The notes below the pieces were generated by a model, which worked only from the letters and a program-made list of their open reading frames with translations, was not told the origin of the DNA and made no database searches. A stretch of DNA of 64,000 nt. Origin: Dendrocalamus latiflorus. Its lineage: Eukaryota; Streptophyta; Magnoliopsida; Poales; Poaceae. The stretch is taken from NCBI GenBank assembly GCA_017311315.1, contig CM029632.1, positions 16,398,031 to 16,462,030 of the forward strand, read 5' to 3'. This document shows, piece by piece, positions 1-10,923 of this stretch (positions are counted from its first letter, which is position 1; every line of letters begins with the position of its first letter). Position numbers and translations under genes: made by a program.

Positions 1-1130
1 TTTAATCAAACTCACAAAGATATTCTAGACATTCAAATGATTTCAACTGGTATCAAAAACTACCTTCGGATCGGTCTGATCGACCTCAGATGTGTTCAGG
101 ACCATCTGATTCACATCGGGCGGTCACAAGACCTTCGGAACATTTGGACCAGTCCGAATGGTTTTGACTGTCCGAACCGTCCGATCAGCGTTGGATGCTC
201 AGATGCTTCGAAGACGTTGCGATTGCTCCGAACGATCACGCCATCTAATCTTCCATGGATCACCCGATCGCCTTGAAAACGTTTGGGCCACTCCTAATGA
301 GTCGTATCATTTGATCTTCAACAAACCGCCCGATCGCCTTAAAGACGTTCGGACTACTCCAAACGTTCGTTCATTCCGCAACGTTCAATCAGTTTTGGAT
401 GGTCAATAGCGACAGTGACATTCGGACCGCTCCGAACGTTCGCCCTTCTACGTCATTCGATTAACTTTGGACGGTCGATATTGATAGTAACGTTTGGATT
501 AGGCCGAATGATCCCGCTATTGGATTGGCTGGAGATACTTGCAGCCATTCAATTGACTTGGAGGTATTCGGAATAATTTGATCGTATCTCTAACTATATA
601 CCTGACGTATAAAGGCAATAACTTTCACATAAGAGGTCCGATTGAGGTGATTTTGGATTCATTTGAAAGCTTATTTGAAGGGTTACGTAATGGAGGAGGA
701 TTTATCTTCAAAAGAGTCACATATTTTTTATTTCTATTTTGTGATAATCCGAGTCTAAAACACTTAGGAATTGTGTAGGAGACCTTGCGGCCTCCCAAGG
801 GTTATATAAGCCTTGTAATACGTAACTTTTTGGTAGACAGCGATTGAATCTATTATTTTCAAAATAGAGCTAAACGCTTGTTCTTCCTAGAGTTTACCAT
901 CTGATTGCAATATAGAGGGAAATTGGACGTTTGTTTACATCGTTGTTCTTGTGATTCCTTGTGATTCTCAGGAGCTGTGACGCGTCTGCTTTGTGGTCGG
1001 ATAGAGGGGATCACGAGTGTGTGGTTAGGTGAATTCTTTTATCGCAGGTTGTTCTTCTAGTGATTGGCGCCATCGGTTCGTCAGGTTGCATGGATCTAAG
1101 TTATCATTATCGATCCTACGTCGTGAAGAT
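1..1130 (+). repeat. LTR-like retrotransposon fragment
   Basis: This stretch has the look of a plant LTR but is cut by the window edge. Its left half is made of degenerate direct repeats: the motif CGATCGCCTT recurs 66 bp apart at 265 and 331, and related 'ccgaacgtt/cggaccgctcc' phrases recur to about 510. It is followed by a core-promoter-like TATATAAG and a T-rich transcribed-looking stretch. I see no primer-binding site or coding sequence, so family and right border are open. The sense strand is inferred from the TATA box. Confidence 0.4.
803..810 (+). promoter_or_regulatory. TATA box of the LTR-like fragment
   Basis: TATATAAG sits in a GC-richer context just after a CCTCCCAAGG block, as in plant retrotransposon LTRs, where the start site would fall about 30 bp downstream. 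This is prediction only; no transcript evidence can be read from the sequence. Confidence 0.4.
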
Positions 1131-2372
1131 CGGGCACCCCGTATCATCATCGGGGTTTTCCATTTGTAAATGGTTGTATCCACTAATTGTTGGCTAGTTG
1201 TTGGAGTTAAGTGTGAGGCGAGGGGCCTCCATTACATAAGCAAGTGTGTGTGTTGAGAGAAAATGTATCTTGTGTTAGATGAGAATGAGTTAAGGTAAGG
1301 TTTTCTTGTGTTGGAAGCTTGGTGTGTATAGTCTTGTGATAACTTTGTCCTCCAAGGTGTGGAGTGATTGTAATCTTTCATCCCTTTGTCGTAATGGAAG
1401 ATTAAATTTGTTTATCTTGTCTCTCTTGTGTTCTTGTTTGATTTTCTTGCCTTCTTGAGGTGTTATAATGAGTTCTTGGTTTATCTCTGTTGTTCCCTAT
1501 TTTGTGTTGTGATCTAGTTTTCTAGGCTCATCTAAGGTCATCTAGTTCATGAAAGACTCACGAGCAGGGCAAATCAAAATTTTCCTCTTTTGCCTAATTT
1601 TAGTGCAATCTTTCCTATTTTGGATAAAGGTTGGAACTTTGGCTATGATCTTTACAGTCAATGATAGGAATATGTTCCTGACATCTTATGAAGGGTTTGT
1701 TCCAACTATTATCTTGTTTAGATCAGTGGTTTAAGAATCATCATTTTTCTTGGTTGTGGGCAATGCTACTTTTGCCTCTATTCGTAGAGCAGTCAGATCG
1801 TCCCTGAGATCTGGTCTGATTGTCCTCTGGCCAGTGGTCAGATCGGTGAGACTGAAAATCTCGGATGAATTTGTGATTTTTAGCTGTTAGCTTTGATGAA
1901 GCTTATGAGTATGTGTTTTTCGTTGTATTATGTTATTAATACCAGGAAGCAGATTTTTAGAAATCATCCACCTATTTGACTCACTGTCTCCGATCCTATG
2001 TATTCCATTACGGAGCAGAGCGTAAGAATCATGTGTAGCTGGTCACCGATACATATCACGCATGGAGCAAAATTTAGTGGTAGCAGTGAAATACAAATGA
2101 GGGATGCTCAAGTTAAGAAAAAGTAGTTAGGACAAATTCCATCTCTACGATAGCAGAGCGATCGAAGCAGCACTACATACACTTCATACATAGCTTTATC
2201 CAGTTACATCAGCTAAGAATCTACCGAATCATCCGACACCTCCAACTAAAAATGTAAGAAGAAATTAAGACCATGCATGCACCTTCTTTTCTGGATTATA
2301 CACTAGCTCTGTAGCTCATACACAAGCAGAATGCACACGCATACAAAGGATCGAGCTGGCTAGCTATTTTAT
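1131..2372. other. No gene seen; retroelement-like debris and 3' flank of the transporter gene
   Basis: No ORF with recognisable protein similarity is present. A short piece near 1780-1860 (repeated 'gtcagatcg/ggtctgat' phrases) resembles the wording of the LTRs in this window and is probably more retroelement debris. The right-hand part, up to 2372, should hold the 3' UTR of the minus-strand transporter gene; I could not find a clear AATAAA on that strand. Confidence 0.4.
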
Positions 2373-4912
2373 CTAGTAGCAGCCACCCTTCGCCATCGGC
2401 GTTTCGACATCGGCGACGTGGCCGCCGAGGACGACATGCTTGCCGTTGGCGCCGGTGCCATTGCCGTTGGCCACCGAAGTCAACGGCAGGGCCTTCTCGG
2501 AGGCGACGGCAGCCGGCTTGTCGAGGTGGTCGTTGCTCTTGCCCCAGATGAGGCAGTAGAGGCCGACCACTACGATCGCAGAGCCAACCACACTGAAACC
2601 ACACGAACGGGAGTTGATTAAAAAGACACCAAGTACGTGCTTAACTAGTAACTTAAAAGGCTAATCCAGTTAACTAGTGCCTAATTAACTCCTCCATTAG
2701 AATATGGTGTAGTGCTTAATTAATTGATTAGTTAATTTACCTTCCTAGAGTGATCTCTTCTTTGAGAATGATGGAGCCCAAGACCGTGGTGATCATCATG
2801 CAGAGGGGCTGGAAGGCCGTCACGAACACCGGGCCGCGCTCCCTCGTCACGATGCCCTGCACGTAGAACGCCACGCCGGAGCACACTATGCCCTGCATTA
2901 ATTAACATGTACGCATAGTTTATTGTAACGCTAGTGGCGGACGATTGAGAGACGTTAATGGCGATTTGGCGAACGGTTAGTTAGGCTTACAGCGTAGACG
3001 GCGGTGAAGAGGCGGGTGTCGAAGCCGATGACCCAGACGCTCATGTCGCGGCGCTCCGCCACGAGGGCCACTGCGCCGCTCATCACTGAGCCCAGCAGGC
3101 AGATCAGCGTCGTCAGCGACAGCTCGGCGGGGTAGCTCTGAAGCGTGTTCGACTGCACGGCGCACATGTCGTCAGTTCATTCGCTTGCCATTTTGCACAC
3201 GGAGACTGAGTGCACGTGCTGCAATGGCGGGGCGAGGTACCTGGAGGATGAAGAAGCCGGACCAGCAGACGCAGCTGGCCACGACCATGACGGCGCCGTT
3301 GAGCCAGGTGGCGCCGCTCTGCTGACTGGCCTCGGCGGTACCGTGGTGATGGCTCTTGGACCACGGGAACTGCACGACCGGGCCGTGGAACATGGTCATC
3401 AGCACCGCGCCGGCGACGGTGAAGACCGTACCCACGATCTTGGCCTGGCTGTGGAGGCTCCGGAGCTTCACTTTCTCCGTCCTAAGAAGGATGGCCATGA
3501 GGAAGGTGACGGCGGGGAGAATGTTGACGAGGCCGGATGCGAAGCCGGCGGAGGTCAGCTTCGTGCCGGCGTAGTTCAAGTTCTGGTCAAGCACAGGCCT
3601 GAAACGGAATGCAGTCATGCAGATTTGCATGCGATTAGCAAAAAAAAAAAAAAATCCTCGTGCCTACTGCAGATTGCAAGATTGTATTGTGGGACAGAAT
3701 TGAATTGGTACATGGCAGCACATACTCAAGCAAGGCAAGTCCCACGATCTTCAGGAAGATTTTCCCTGTCATCTTGGGCCTCATCCCCCTACAATGCAGC
3801 AAATCAAACTTTAATTAAAAATGTAATTAACATCACATTAAGAGAAAATAAATATTTCCTCAAAAAAGAGAAAATAAATATTTAAAACTTAACATAAATA
3901 CATAATCGTGCCGGTTGATCTGTTTTATGTTGCATGCGTATCATGCAAGCACTTGAGCATGTGTGGTGTAATCACGCCCCGTTCATTTCGGTTTGTCTTT
4001 TTATTTATTTTTCACTATTCATAAATTTCATCTTTTTCTAAACTTTTAGCTTTTTTCTTGAGCTTTTTTGCTGATTCTTTTTTCCCTGCATTCGTTTGCG
4101 TTGTCACTTGTCCGTGATGAGCTAACATATTTTTATTTTAAATTTTTTAAATTTAATTACATCAAATAAGTCACCTTCAGCTACTGTATAATTTCAACCG
4201 GTTACTATTTTTTAGCCCAACCGAGGAGGACCTAACTAAGGTAGTGTGTTTCCACGGCAGATTCGGTGTACGGGGGAGGGCCACACCACTGGATTCCTTT
4301 CCGTTTACACGCACGTAAAAACGTAGGCTGTCGGGGCCTGGGGCGTATGTGCCAATTCGGTATATTCCACGGTGTCCTGTTAGCCGATTCTGCGATGGTT
4401 GCGCGTTGTGGAGTTTGCACCAGTGTACGTGGTGTTTTTTAGTTGCTTGCGGCAGGAAGAGGTCTATACATCAGTATCAATATCATGTCAGCTTCAGTAC
4501 GTAGTGAGTGGTGACTGGGAACTTAGCATAGAGACAAGTGGGTGTATGTTGTGCGTGTATAGCCTGCAAGCTGATGACATATCGGCCTGAATTTCGAAAC
4601 TTAGACTGAATTAAATTAACCAAATGGATCGAACTCGAAGCAGCGTCCATGCATGCTTAATTCAATGGATGTGTTTGTGCGCAGTGCAGTGCAGCGCAGT
4701 GCAGACCGATCGATTAATTACCTCTCGAACAGGAGGGCGAAGGGCGCCATGACGACGGTGGCGACGAGGCTGCGGTACACGACGAGCACGTAGTGGCTCA
4801 TGCCGCGCTTGAGCGACGCGACGGCGACGACGTACATCCCGGCGAACCCCACCTGCAGAAGCACCATCGCCATGAACGGCTTCATGTCGTTCAGGACCTT
4901 CCCTACACCCAT
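2373..4912 (-). CDS. WAT1-related (nodulin MtN21-like, EamA) membrane transporter, six exons
   Basis: Exons (minus strand, 5' to 3'): 4912-4722, 3788-3726, 3598-3241, 3152-2991, 2892-2741, 2592-2373. Every intron has GT-AG borders, and the joined 1146-bp frame is open, giving 381 aa, a usual length for the family. The start at 4912 (MGVGKVLNDMKPF) begins where family members usually do; an in-frame ATG at 4960 would add 16 residues. The protein is hydrophobic throughout and fits ten membrane helices in two EamA halves (about 15-155 and 187-325), split by a polar loop with a His run. Family landmarks are FERGMRPKMT, LLEPVLDQNLNYAGTKLTSA and the end of half two, LKEEITLG. The last ~50 residues are polar and Gly/Asn-rich. 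WAT1 in Arabidopsis is a tonoplast auxin exporter, but substrates vary widely in the family and none can be assigned here. I see no frameshift or stop, so the gene looks intact. Confidence 0.93.
3976..4231. repeat. Possible degenerate small DNA transposon in intron 1
   Basis: Intron 1 (3789-4721) is by far the longest intron. It holds an AT-rich block starting near CCCCGTTCATTTCGGTTTG and ending near CAACCGAGGAGGACC, wording typical of grass MITE ends. The two ends are only loosely complementary and I could not find a clean target duplication, so this is a weak call. The rest of the intron shows no coding sequence. Confidence 0.25.
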
Positions 4913-5066
4913 GGCTACCTCTCCTACACACGGCCGGCCGGCACAAGCTAGCGTACACACAGCTCACTATACGCCGTGAGACTGCGGTTGTGGCCTAGCT
5001 CACAAGCTAGCTAGCTCTAGCTGCTTCTCCCAAGCTGCGGCGAGGAAGTGAGCTCGCGTTGCCGCC

Positions 5067-5074
5067 AATTTATA
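5067..5074 (-). promoter_or_regulatory. TATA box of the WAT1-related gene
   Basis: On the minus strand this reads TATAAATT, about 155 bp upstream of the chosen ATG. That would put the start site near 5040 and give a 5' UTR of about 125 nt containing GCTAGCTAGCT repeats. A (CG)n run at about 5079-5092 lies just upstream. Position and sequence fit a plant core promoter. Confidence 0.55.
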
Positions 5075-5092
5075 ATAACGCGCGCGCGCGCG

Positions 5093-5989
5093 AAGCAGAG
5101 ATCACCACCGCGCAAAGCCGCAAAGTCAGGTCGTCAGCTTGGCATTGCATGCATGGCCAGCGCGCACAACGTAACGAGCCTTTGACCACTCCTGTAGTGA
5201 TGGGCATGGGATGCATTCACTCCATTACACGGTAACTAGTAGGACTAACACTGTACATCACGGTTGATTCCATTTGGCCGTGCGTCTCGATCAATGCCGA
5301 TGTCAAGCTAGCGTTGCTGTCGATCGACGGATCCGAGTCACCGGTGCACTCATTTATGCTCGAGCACTCGATTCCATAAGATTTAATATTCGAGGAATGG
5401 TCACCGCTAGAGGTGATTATCAACTATAGGAGATGTGGTCGCTAAAACTTCAAATGTGATCGTTAAAAATCACTAATGACCACAAAACTGTGATGTTAAC
5501 CGTCGTTAATAACCACGTATAATTTTCCATCATCATTTTTTTAACGAGATAGTGCGACATCGTTTATCACAAAGAAATGACCGTTTTTCTAGTATTGACG
5601 ACTACTTTTAGTCGTCACTAATATTTTCATGGCTTGTTGGAGTGTTAATGACCACTTTTTACTATTAACGTCCACCCTTTTATCATATTAACAACCAAAG
5701 TTTTAGTGTAGAAGCATAGCCCCAGCTGTATTCATTATTGATCATTTGGAAACAACAAACACTTGGCAACACTTTTTCTATCACAACATTGAGGATCCAC
5801 AGCCACGAACAAAAAATCTTTTTATTGCCGTCAGAAAGTACAATCAGAAATTATACATTCATATGCACCGTATGAACAAGCATTCCAATGAAATTTGTGC
5901 TCTACCTAACAACAACGATGGACAACAAGAAGAAATGTTGCAGAATGATAAATTGTATTATTCTGAGCAGCCACCCGACGCAGTTAGCT
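5093..5989. other. Intergenic, probably old transposon sequence; no gene recognised
   Basis: The part from about 5400 to 5710 repeats short phrases in both orientations (ggtcgctaaaa, gtgatcgttaaaaa, taaccgtcgttaataacc, gacgactacttttagtcgtc). These resemble the subterminal motifs of CACTA or similar elements, and the block stops at TTTTAGTG, the complement of a CACTA-type end. I could not pair it with a left end. An 84-codon open frame at 5746-6000 matches nothing I know and runs into the LTR, so I do not call it a gene. Confidence 0.35.
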
Positions 5990-6137
5990 TATTGAAATAG
6001 GCCGTGAATATTGTAATAATAAATAATTGACATGGGTTAAATTAGAATTTACGTTTGTAAAAGTTTCGATCGATGCACTTGTGCAAAAACAGAAAAGTGC
6101 TGAAGTATTCAGGTATTGCGGTCTGACCGCTATGTTA

Positions 6138-7126
6138 GGTAGTGTTTGGTTTGGGGACTTGGTGGGATGAGATAGCTCCATCCCAGGTATGTGGGATGGG
6201 ATAATTCCACTTTTTGTTTGGTTGCAAGGATGTGTTAATCCCTGTTTTTTGTTTGGATGGAGGGATAGAATGGGATCAAGTGCACAGCAGATCTGGCGGC
6301 AGTGGAGAGGAGGCCGGCAGTGGAGAGGAGGCCGACGGCGGGGAGGACGCGCCGGCGCTGGGGCGGAGACCCGGCCGGCAGTGGAGAGGAGGCCGACGGC
6401 AGCGGAGAGGAGGCCGGCAGTGGAGAGGACGGCGGGGAGGACGCGCCGGGGCGGAGATCCGGCCGGCAGTGGAGAGGACGGCGGGGAGGACGCGCCGGGG
6501 CGGAGATCCGGCCGGCAGTGGAGAGGACGGCGGGGAGGACGCGCCGGGGCGGAGATCCGGCCGGCAGTGGAGAGGACGGCGGGGAGGACGCGCCGGGGCA
6601 GAGATCCGGCCGGCAGTGGAGAGGATGGCGGGGAGGACGCGCCGGGGCGGAGAAGAGGCCGGAGAGGACGACCCGAGGACGGCGACGAGGACGACCGGAG
6701 CACGGCGACCGGAGCACCGACGACGTGAGGAGCGGCAGGGAGGCGCACACACACCCGGTCGGGGCGGCGCCCGCGCGTGGAGGGAGAAGGGCAGAGCGGC
6801 GCGGGGAGATGGGGGGAAGGGCAGGGCGGCGCGGGCGGCGGGGGGGGGGGGGGGGATGGGGGAAGGGCAGAGCGGCGCGGGCGGCGGGGGGAGATGGGGA
6901 AGGGCAGAGCGGCGCGGCCGGCGGGGGAAGATGGGGAAGGCAGAGCGCGCGCGAAGGAAAAGTGGGTTGGCGTGGTTCGCTCGTTTTTGGCGGATCGTCT
7001 CAACCCACTTTTCAGGGGAATATTCTCTTTTGGGTCCAACCCACCCCACCAAATCCTACAACCAAACACTATAAAAAAGGGTTGGCCCCCTCCCATCCCG
7101 GGATATCCCCTAAACCAAACACTACC
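6138..7126. mobile_element. Non-autonomous PIF/Harbinger-type element
   Basis: It starts GGTAGTGTTTGGTTT and ends with the exact complement, AAACCAAACACTACC (15-bp perfect terminal repeats). It is flanked by a 3-bp duplication TTA (6135-6137 and 7127-7129). The empty site is visible in the 3' LTR of the same Copia element (ctctgTTAagggcgg), so the borders are secure. TTA duplications are typical of PIF/Harbinger. The centre is very GC-rich and carries a 49-bp tandem array; no transposase is encoded. Long open frames across it on both strands come from stop-poor GC sequence. Confidence 0.85.
6421..6655. repeat. 49-bp GC-rich tandem repeat inside the Harbinger-type element
   Basis: The unit beginning TGGAGAGGACGGCGGGGAGG starts at 6421, 6470, 6519, 6568 and 6617, exactly 49 bp apart, with the last copy partial and one or two base changes. 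Because 49 is not a multiple of three, the same array reads open in several frames. Looser related units extend left to about 6300. Confidence 0.85.
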
Positions 7127-8183
7127 TTAAGGACGGTCTGACCGGTCTGTGGTCTAGTTGAATTGGTTCATGTTAATGGATAAGGGTGTGTTATACGTGT
7201 GTGGATTGATCTTGGTCAAGTTGAGGAGAACTTATGCTGAAAAAATATTCTTTGGTCTTTGCATGTGTAGGTTGAGTATGGAGGCAATCATGGTCGATGA
7301 CAAGGTGGACCGGGACTAGGATAGGAGATCTCAAGTTCAGACGGTTGAATTCGTGATCTATTCGGAGAGGACTCTTAAGGAGTCAGAGGATATAAATAAA
7401 GTCGAAGGGGTATAGCGGATACATGACGGCTTTGGGAGAAGATTGAGCACACTTTAGTTTTGGCTAGGCTTTTAAGGGTACATTTGAGAGCACTTTGTAA
7501 ATCCATGAAAATCCAGCAATAAACATCATCTTGAATCTATCTTGTTCTTGATTTGCTCAAAGGTGCTGGTGATTGCAGTTGGGTCGAAGCTTACAACTAC
7601 ATGTAAAGGTGTCGAATTGCTGTCAGGAAAATAGAGGAAATACGAGTACTTGAAGGCACAAGTGATCGAGAGGTTTTGCTCCTAGTGTCGAAAATCTCGA
7701 GTACATGCTAACCAGTGAAGTCTCAAGTACGGGCAAAGCAGTCAAAGTTATGACTCAGTGCAAAGTAGTTGAAATTACGACCTTATGCAAAGCAGTCGAA
7801 GTTCAAGTACGTGCAAGTTTGAGTACGTGTAAATTGGTCGAAATTCGAGCTTATAGAAAGCAGTCGAAGTTTATGAATTCTAATCGGTTAAAGATCAAAG
7901 TATAAAGTGGTTGTAGTCTATGCATGCAGAAGTGGTTGAAGGTTATGACTGCTGGTAGTGATCGAAGTCTACAACTGATAAAGAGTTTACGACAGCTGAG
8001 CGATCGAGCAAGCGGTCGAGCGTTGAGCGATCGAAACCATCATCAAAGTTTACGACTGGTAAGGGTTTACGATAGCTGGGCGGTTGAGCACCGAGCAATC
8101 GAAACCATTGTCGAGCACTAAGAGATTCCAAAAACCAGAGTCAATCATTCACCCCCTCATATTATGGTATTCGATCATACAAG

Positions 8184-8197
8184 TGGTATCAGAGCAA
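8184..8197 (+). other. Primer-binding site of Copia-1
   Basis: TGGTATCAGAGCAA lies two bases after the 5' LTR. It matches the complement of the 3' end of plant initiator tRNA-Met, the usual primer for copia and gypsy reverse transcription, and it sets the plus orientation of the element. Confidence 0.85.
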
Positions 8198-8229
8198 GGT
8201 AGCTATGTTATCAGAGAGGTATGTGACTC

Positions 8230-8870
8230 GTCTCCCATGCTAGGTGGTACTTGACTAGGATATAATAATCCTCTAATTATTACGTCATTATATTTTCTGA
8301 GTATACTCCTTATCGATAAGGGAGAGATTTCTCTAGGTAGTTGTAAGTCTTTCTACGACCACTCATTAGTCATAAGTCCTTCTGTGACCATCTAGTTGTA
8401 AGGTCTTCTACGACCACGTAATCGTATGTCGTTCTACGACCACCTTGTAGTCGTAGATCTTCCTGTGACCAGTTTGTCTCCAACTGGCTTGTCTACGATG
8501 ACCTGCTATATTGTGGGTCTATTTGACAAGGTGGTTATAACGTCGTTTGTTCCTAATAACCACACATGATCTCTCTTTGACAATAACTACTGCACGATGA
8601 ACGGGCCACCACGTCTCTCTGACAATAACTTCCGCCTGACGGTTATCTCCCAAAGTGTTGAGACATCTTTTGATGTAGGACAACGGCTGTCGCTTCGTCA
8701 ACTATATAAAGGTTAACGCCAGAAGGAGATAGATCAGACCACATCGAACCAGGAGATAGTGCTAGGCATTTTGCATTACTCTTAGTTGTAATCAATTTCT
8801 CTGGGCAATAGCCATATAGGACATAGGATTATTATTCTCCTAGGAGAAGGCCTGAACCCCGTGTAGGCTG
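8230..8870 (+). repeat. LTR-like insertion in the Copia-1 leader/gag start
   Basis: The gag start equivalent to MNRPPMLDG of Copia-2 is just recognisable at 8221-8265. The gag frame resumes only near 8871, and about 600 bp of unrelated sequence lies between. That sequence has four or five 28-30 bp units ending 'ctacgaccac' or 'ctgtgaccag' (about 8340-8480), a TATATAAA at 8703-8710, and inverted-looking ends (ggatataataatcct near 8258 and aggattattattctcc near 8824). A solo LTR replacing part of gag would explain it, but no target duplication was found. Confidence 0.35.
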
Positions 8871-10487
8871 CTTCATCGAGTTCTTTGTCTTGTGTTTCTT
8901 TGTCTGCTTTGTCTTCTTTTTTAGAGGAACACTTCGAACAACTCCTTGAAGATGACTTAGTGTTGATCTCCTCACGGGCATATAAGGCACTCAACAACAC
9001 GAGGATGAGGAAGCGAGGTGGTGTGTCAAGTTCGATTAGGTGCTTTGAGTGTAGTGAGATAAGCCACATCAGATTGTATTGTCCCAAGCTCAAGGGTAAG
9101 GAAATCAAGGATGATAAGAACTATCATCGTCGGCCGTCCAAGAACAACACCAAGGGTGAAAATTTCCATCGCAAGTTTGATGGAAAGATCATATCAGCTA
9201 TTGAGCATCTTGATTTGAGTGATGAGGAATATGAAAGTTGTGACGACGATGACCACGATGATGATGATGCCAAAACAATATCGACTTCAGGGGCATGTGC
9301 TTCATAGCAAAAAATGACAACGACGATGACAGTGATCTTGATGACGTAAGACCATCATATGATGAGCTTGAAGATGGTTTAATTAAACTTGCTATTGAAT
9401 TGAAAAAGATAAAAATGAAAGAAAATATATTGTAGAAAGCTTAAATTTTGGAATTAATAGACTTAGAGTTTCTATTCCTGATGATGAATCATGTGAGTCT
9501 TATCAAGTTCTACATTCTGAGTTGAAGACTGCTATCAAAATTAATGAATCAAACTTGGTTCAACTTAGTGATATAACTAATAAATTTGATGAATTAAGCT
9601 TGGCACATGACTCTTGTGAAAATAAATTAAAACTTGCTAATGATGAAATTAAAAAGCCCAACTTAGTTCTTTTACAAGTTTAGAGTCAACTATTTCAAAT
9701 ACTTAATTTAAAGTTTGCTCTAATTGTGAATTGCTAGAAGTTAGACTTAATTCATCTCGGAAATTAATTCAACAAATACTTTATCATGAGACACTTTCTT
9801 ATTCTAACTGTCCTAAGCTTAACATTGAAATAGAAGCATTGACTAGACAACTTAGTGATTTTGCTGAAAAAGATAGATTGAGTCGGTCTAGTACTTCTAA
9901 GAATATTGTGAATGAACCTGTTAAATGCACAACATGTTCTTCTTTAGCTAAAGAAATGAGTACCCTAAGGACACTTTAGAGATATTTTCTTTTGACAAAA
10001 ATTTTTTAAACATGATTCTAGATCAATCAAAAATGAGTGTGAGAAATCATGGTCTATGATTTAATTTTGTTGAGCATGCCAAGAATAATCCTTCTAAGAT
10101 TGTTAAGCTTCTTGAATTAGGAAAATTGGAGTAAATTCTGAACCAAAACAAACTTTGTTTAAATCTGTTGGTTTTGTGCAAAGTTTAGTTGTTAATGTTG
10201 TAGGTACTGGCTCATCATCTCAAAAGAATTCTAATTATGTTAGATTTCATTGCATCTATTTTAGAAGAGATGGTCATTTGCATGAATTTTTCTTTATGCG
10301 TGTTAAGAAAGAGAAAAGAGAAAGATTGAATGCATTAAGACAAAAACATATAGCTCCTTTTATTGTTCCTAGAACTAATGCGAAAGCTAGAGTTTTAGAG
10401 AACTTTTATGATGACTTTAAATCTGTTTCATGTGTTGGTTTGGGATATAGTTTAAATAATTTATGTTCAACATTGCCTGCATTTTAA
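8871..10487 (+). pseudogene. Copia-1 gag remnant (two zinc knuckles, coiled-coil middle)
   Basis: The frame opens around VSLSALSSFLEEHFEQL, then has a CCHC knuckle, CFECSEISHIRLYC, and an acidic stretch rich in Asp. The middle part (INRLRVSIPDDESC, LHSELKT, QQILYHETLS) matches Copia-2 gag at 29373-30170 and would form coiled coil. A second knuckle near 10250 has decayed: its third Cys-equivalent positions are Phe (CIYFRRDGHLHEFF). Several stops and frameshifts (for example near 9305, 9435, 9680 and 9978) separate the pieces. It is non-functional as a polyprotein. Confidence 0.8.
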
Positions 10488-10923
10488 GGGGCAGTTAGAC
10501 AGGCTTCTTTTTGGCATTCTGATCATTCACACGCACATGATTCTGGTTCTAGTTTTGTTGCTTCTATTCATCGTGTGTCACAGTATTGGATTTCTAGATC
10601 TTATTTCACTAATCCCAGTACTATGAGACCAATGTTTTTTTGTGATGTAAGAATAGCTAACACGGGATAGAGAATATGCGCTTGATTGGGTTCCAGTCTT
10701 TGACATCATTGCTTAGTTGGAACACTTGATGGTTCTTCACTCACTTTGATGGCTTCTAAGATATTTCACTTTCTAAGAGATCTTGTGGAAAGGGTTATGT
10801 TGTTCTACACCTTGTTGAGTTTAATTTTCAGATTGCTCATATTCTCACAAAACCACTTGATTCTTCTCATTTTGCTTATCTGAGAAGTGAGTTGGGTATC
10901 CTGCATCCTATGGGATTATTTTG
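10488..10923 (+). pseudogene. Copia-1 end of pol (RNase H C-terminus only)
   Basis: After the gag tail (SQYWISRSYFTNPSTM), the next recognisable protein is the extreme end of copia RNase H: VEFNFQIAHILTKPLDSSHF, then AYLRSELGILHP before a stop near 10921. A frameshift lies just upstream, around the 'HFLRDLVE' piece. All of protease, integrase and reverse transcriptase is missing between gag and this point, so a large internal deletion is inferred. Confidence 0.75.

Larger units (their letters stand above)
5990..8181 (+). repeat. 5' LTR of Copia-1 (interrupted)
   Basis: It aligns by eye with the 3' LTR from 'ataggccgtgaatatt' onward and ends '...tcatACA' two bases before the primer-binding site. 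Two changes set it apart: a 989-bp DNA transposon at 6138-7126, and the absence of about 210 bp (between 'ggttcaaacggtcaa' and 'gaatttgtgat') that the 3' LTR has. A TATAAATA at 7391-7398 is a plausible promoter, followed by AATAAA near 7520. Short phrases built on 'gtcgaag' recur through the U5 part. Confidence 0.8.

Noticed and set aside
2296..2621. 102- and 67-codon frames around the last transporter exon
   Set aside because: Out-of-frame or antisense shadows of exon 6 (2373-2592), whose frame continues the transporter protein.
3145..3885. 246-codon plus-strand frame opposite the transporter gene
   Set aside because: It is antisense to exon 3 and to introns of a well-supported spliced gene, lacks similarity and ends in intron sequence.
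5984..7141. Open frames up to 370 codons on both strands across the Harbinger-type element
   Set aside because: They read through a 49-bp GC-rich tandem array in every frame and run past the element borders; composition artefacts.
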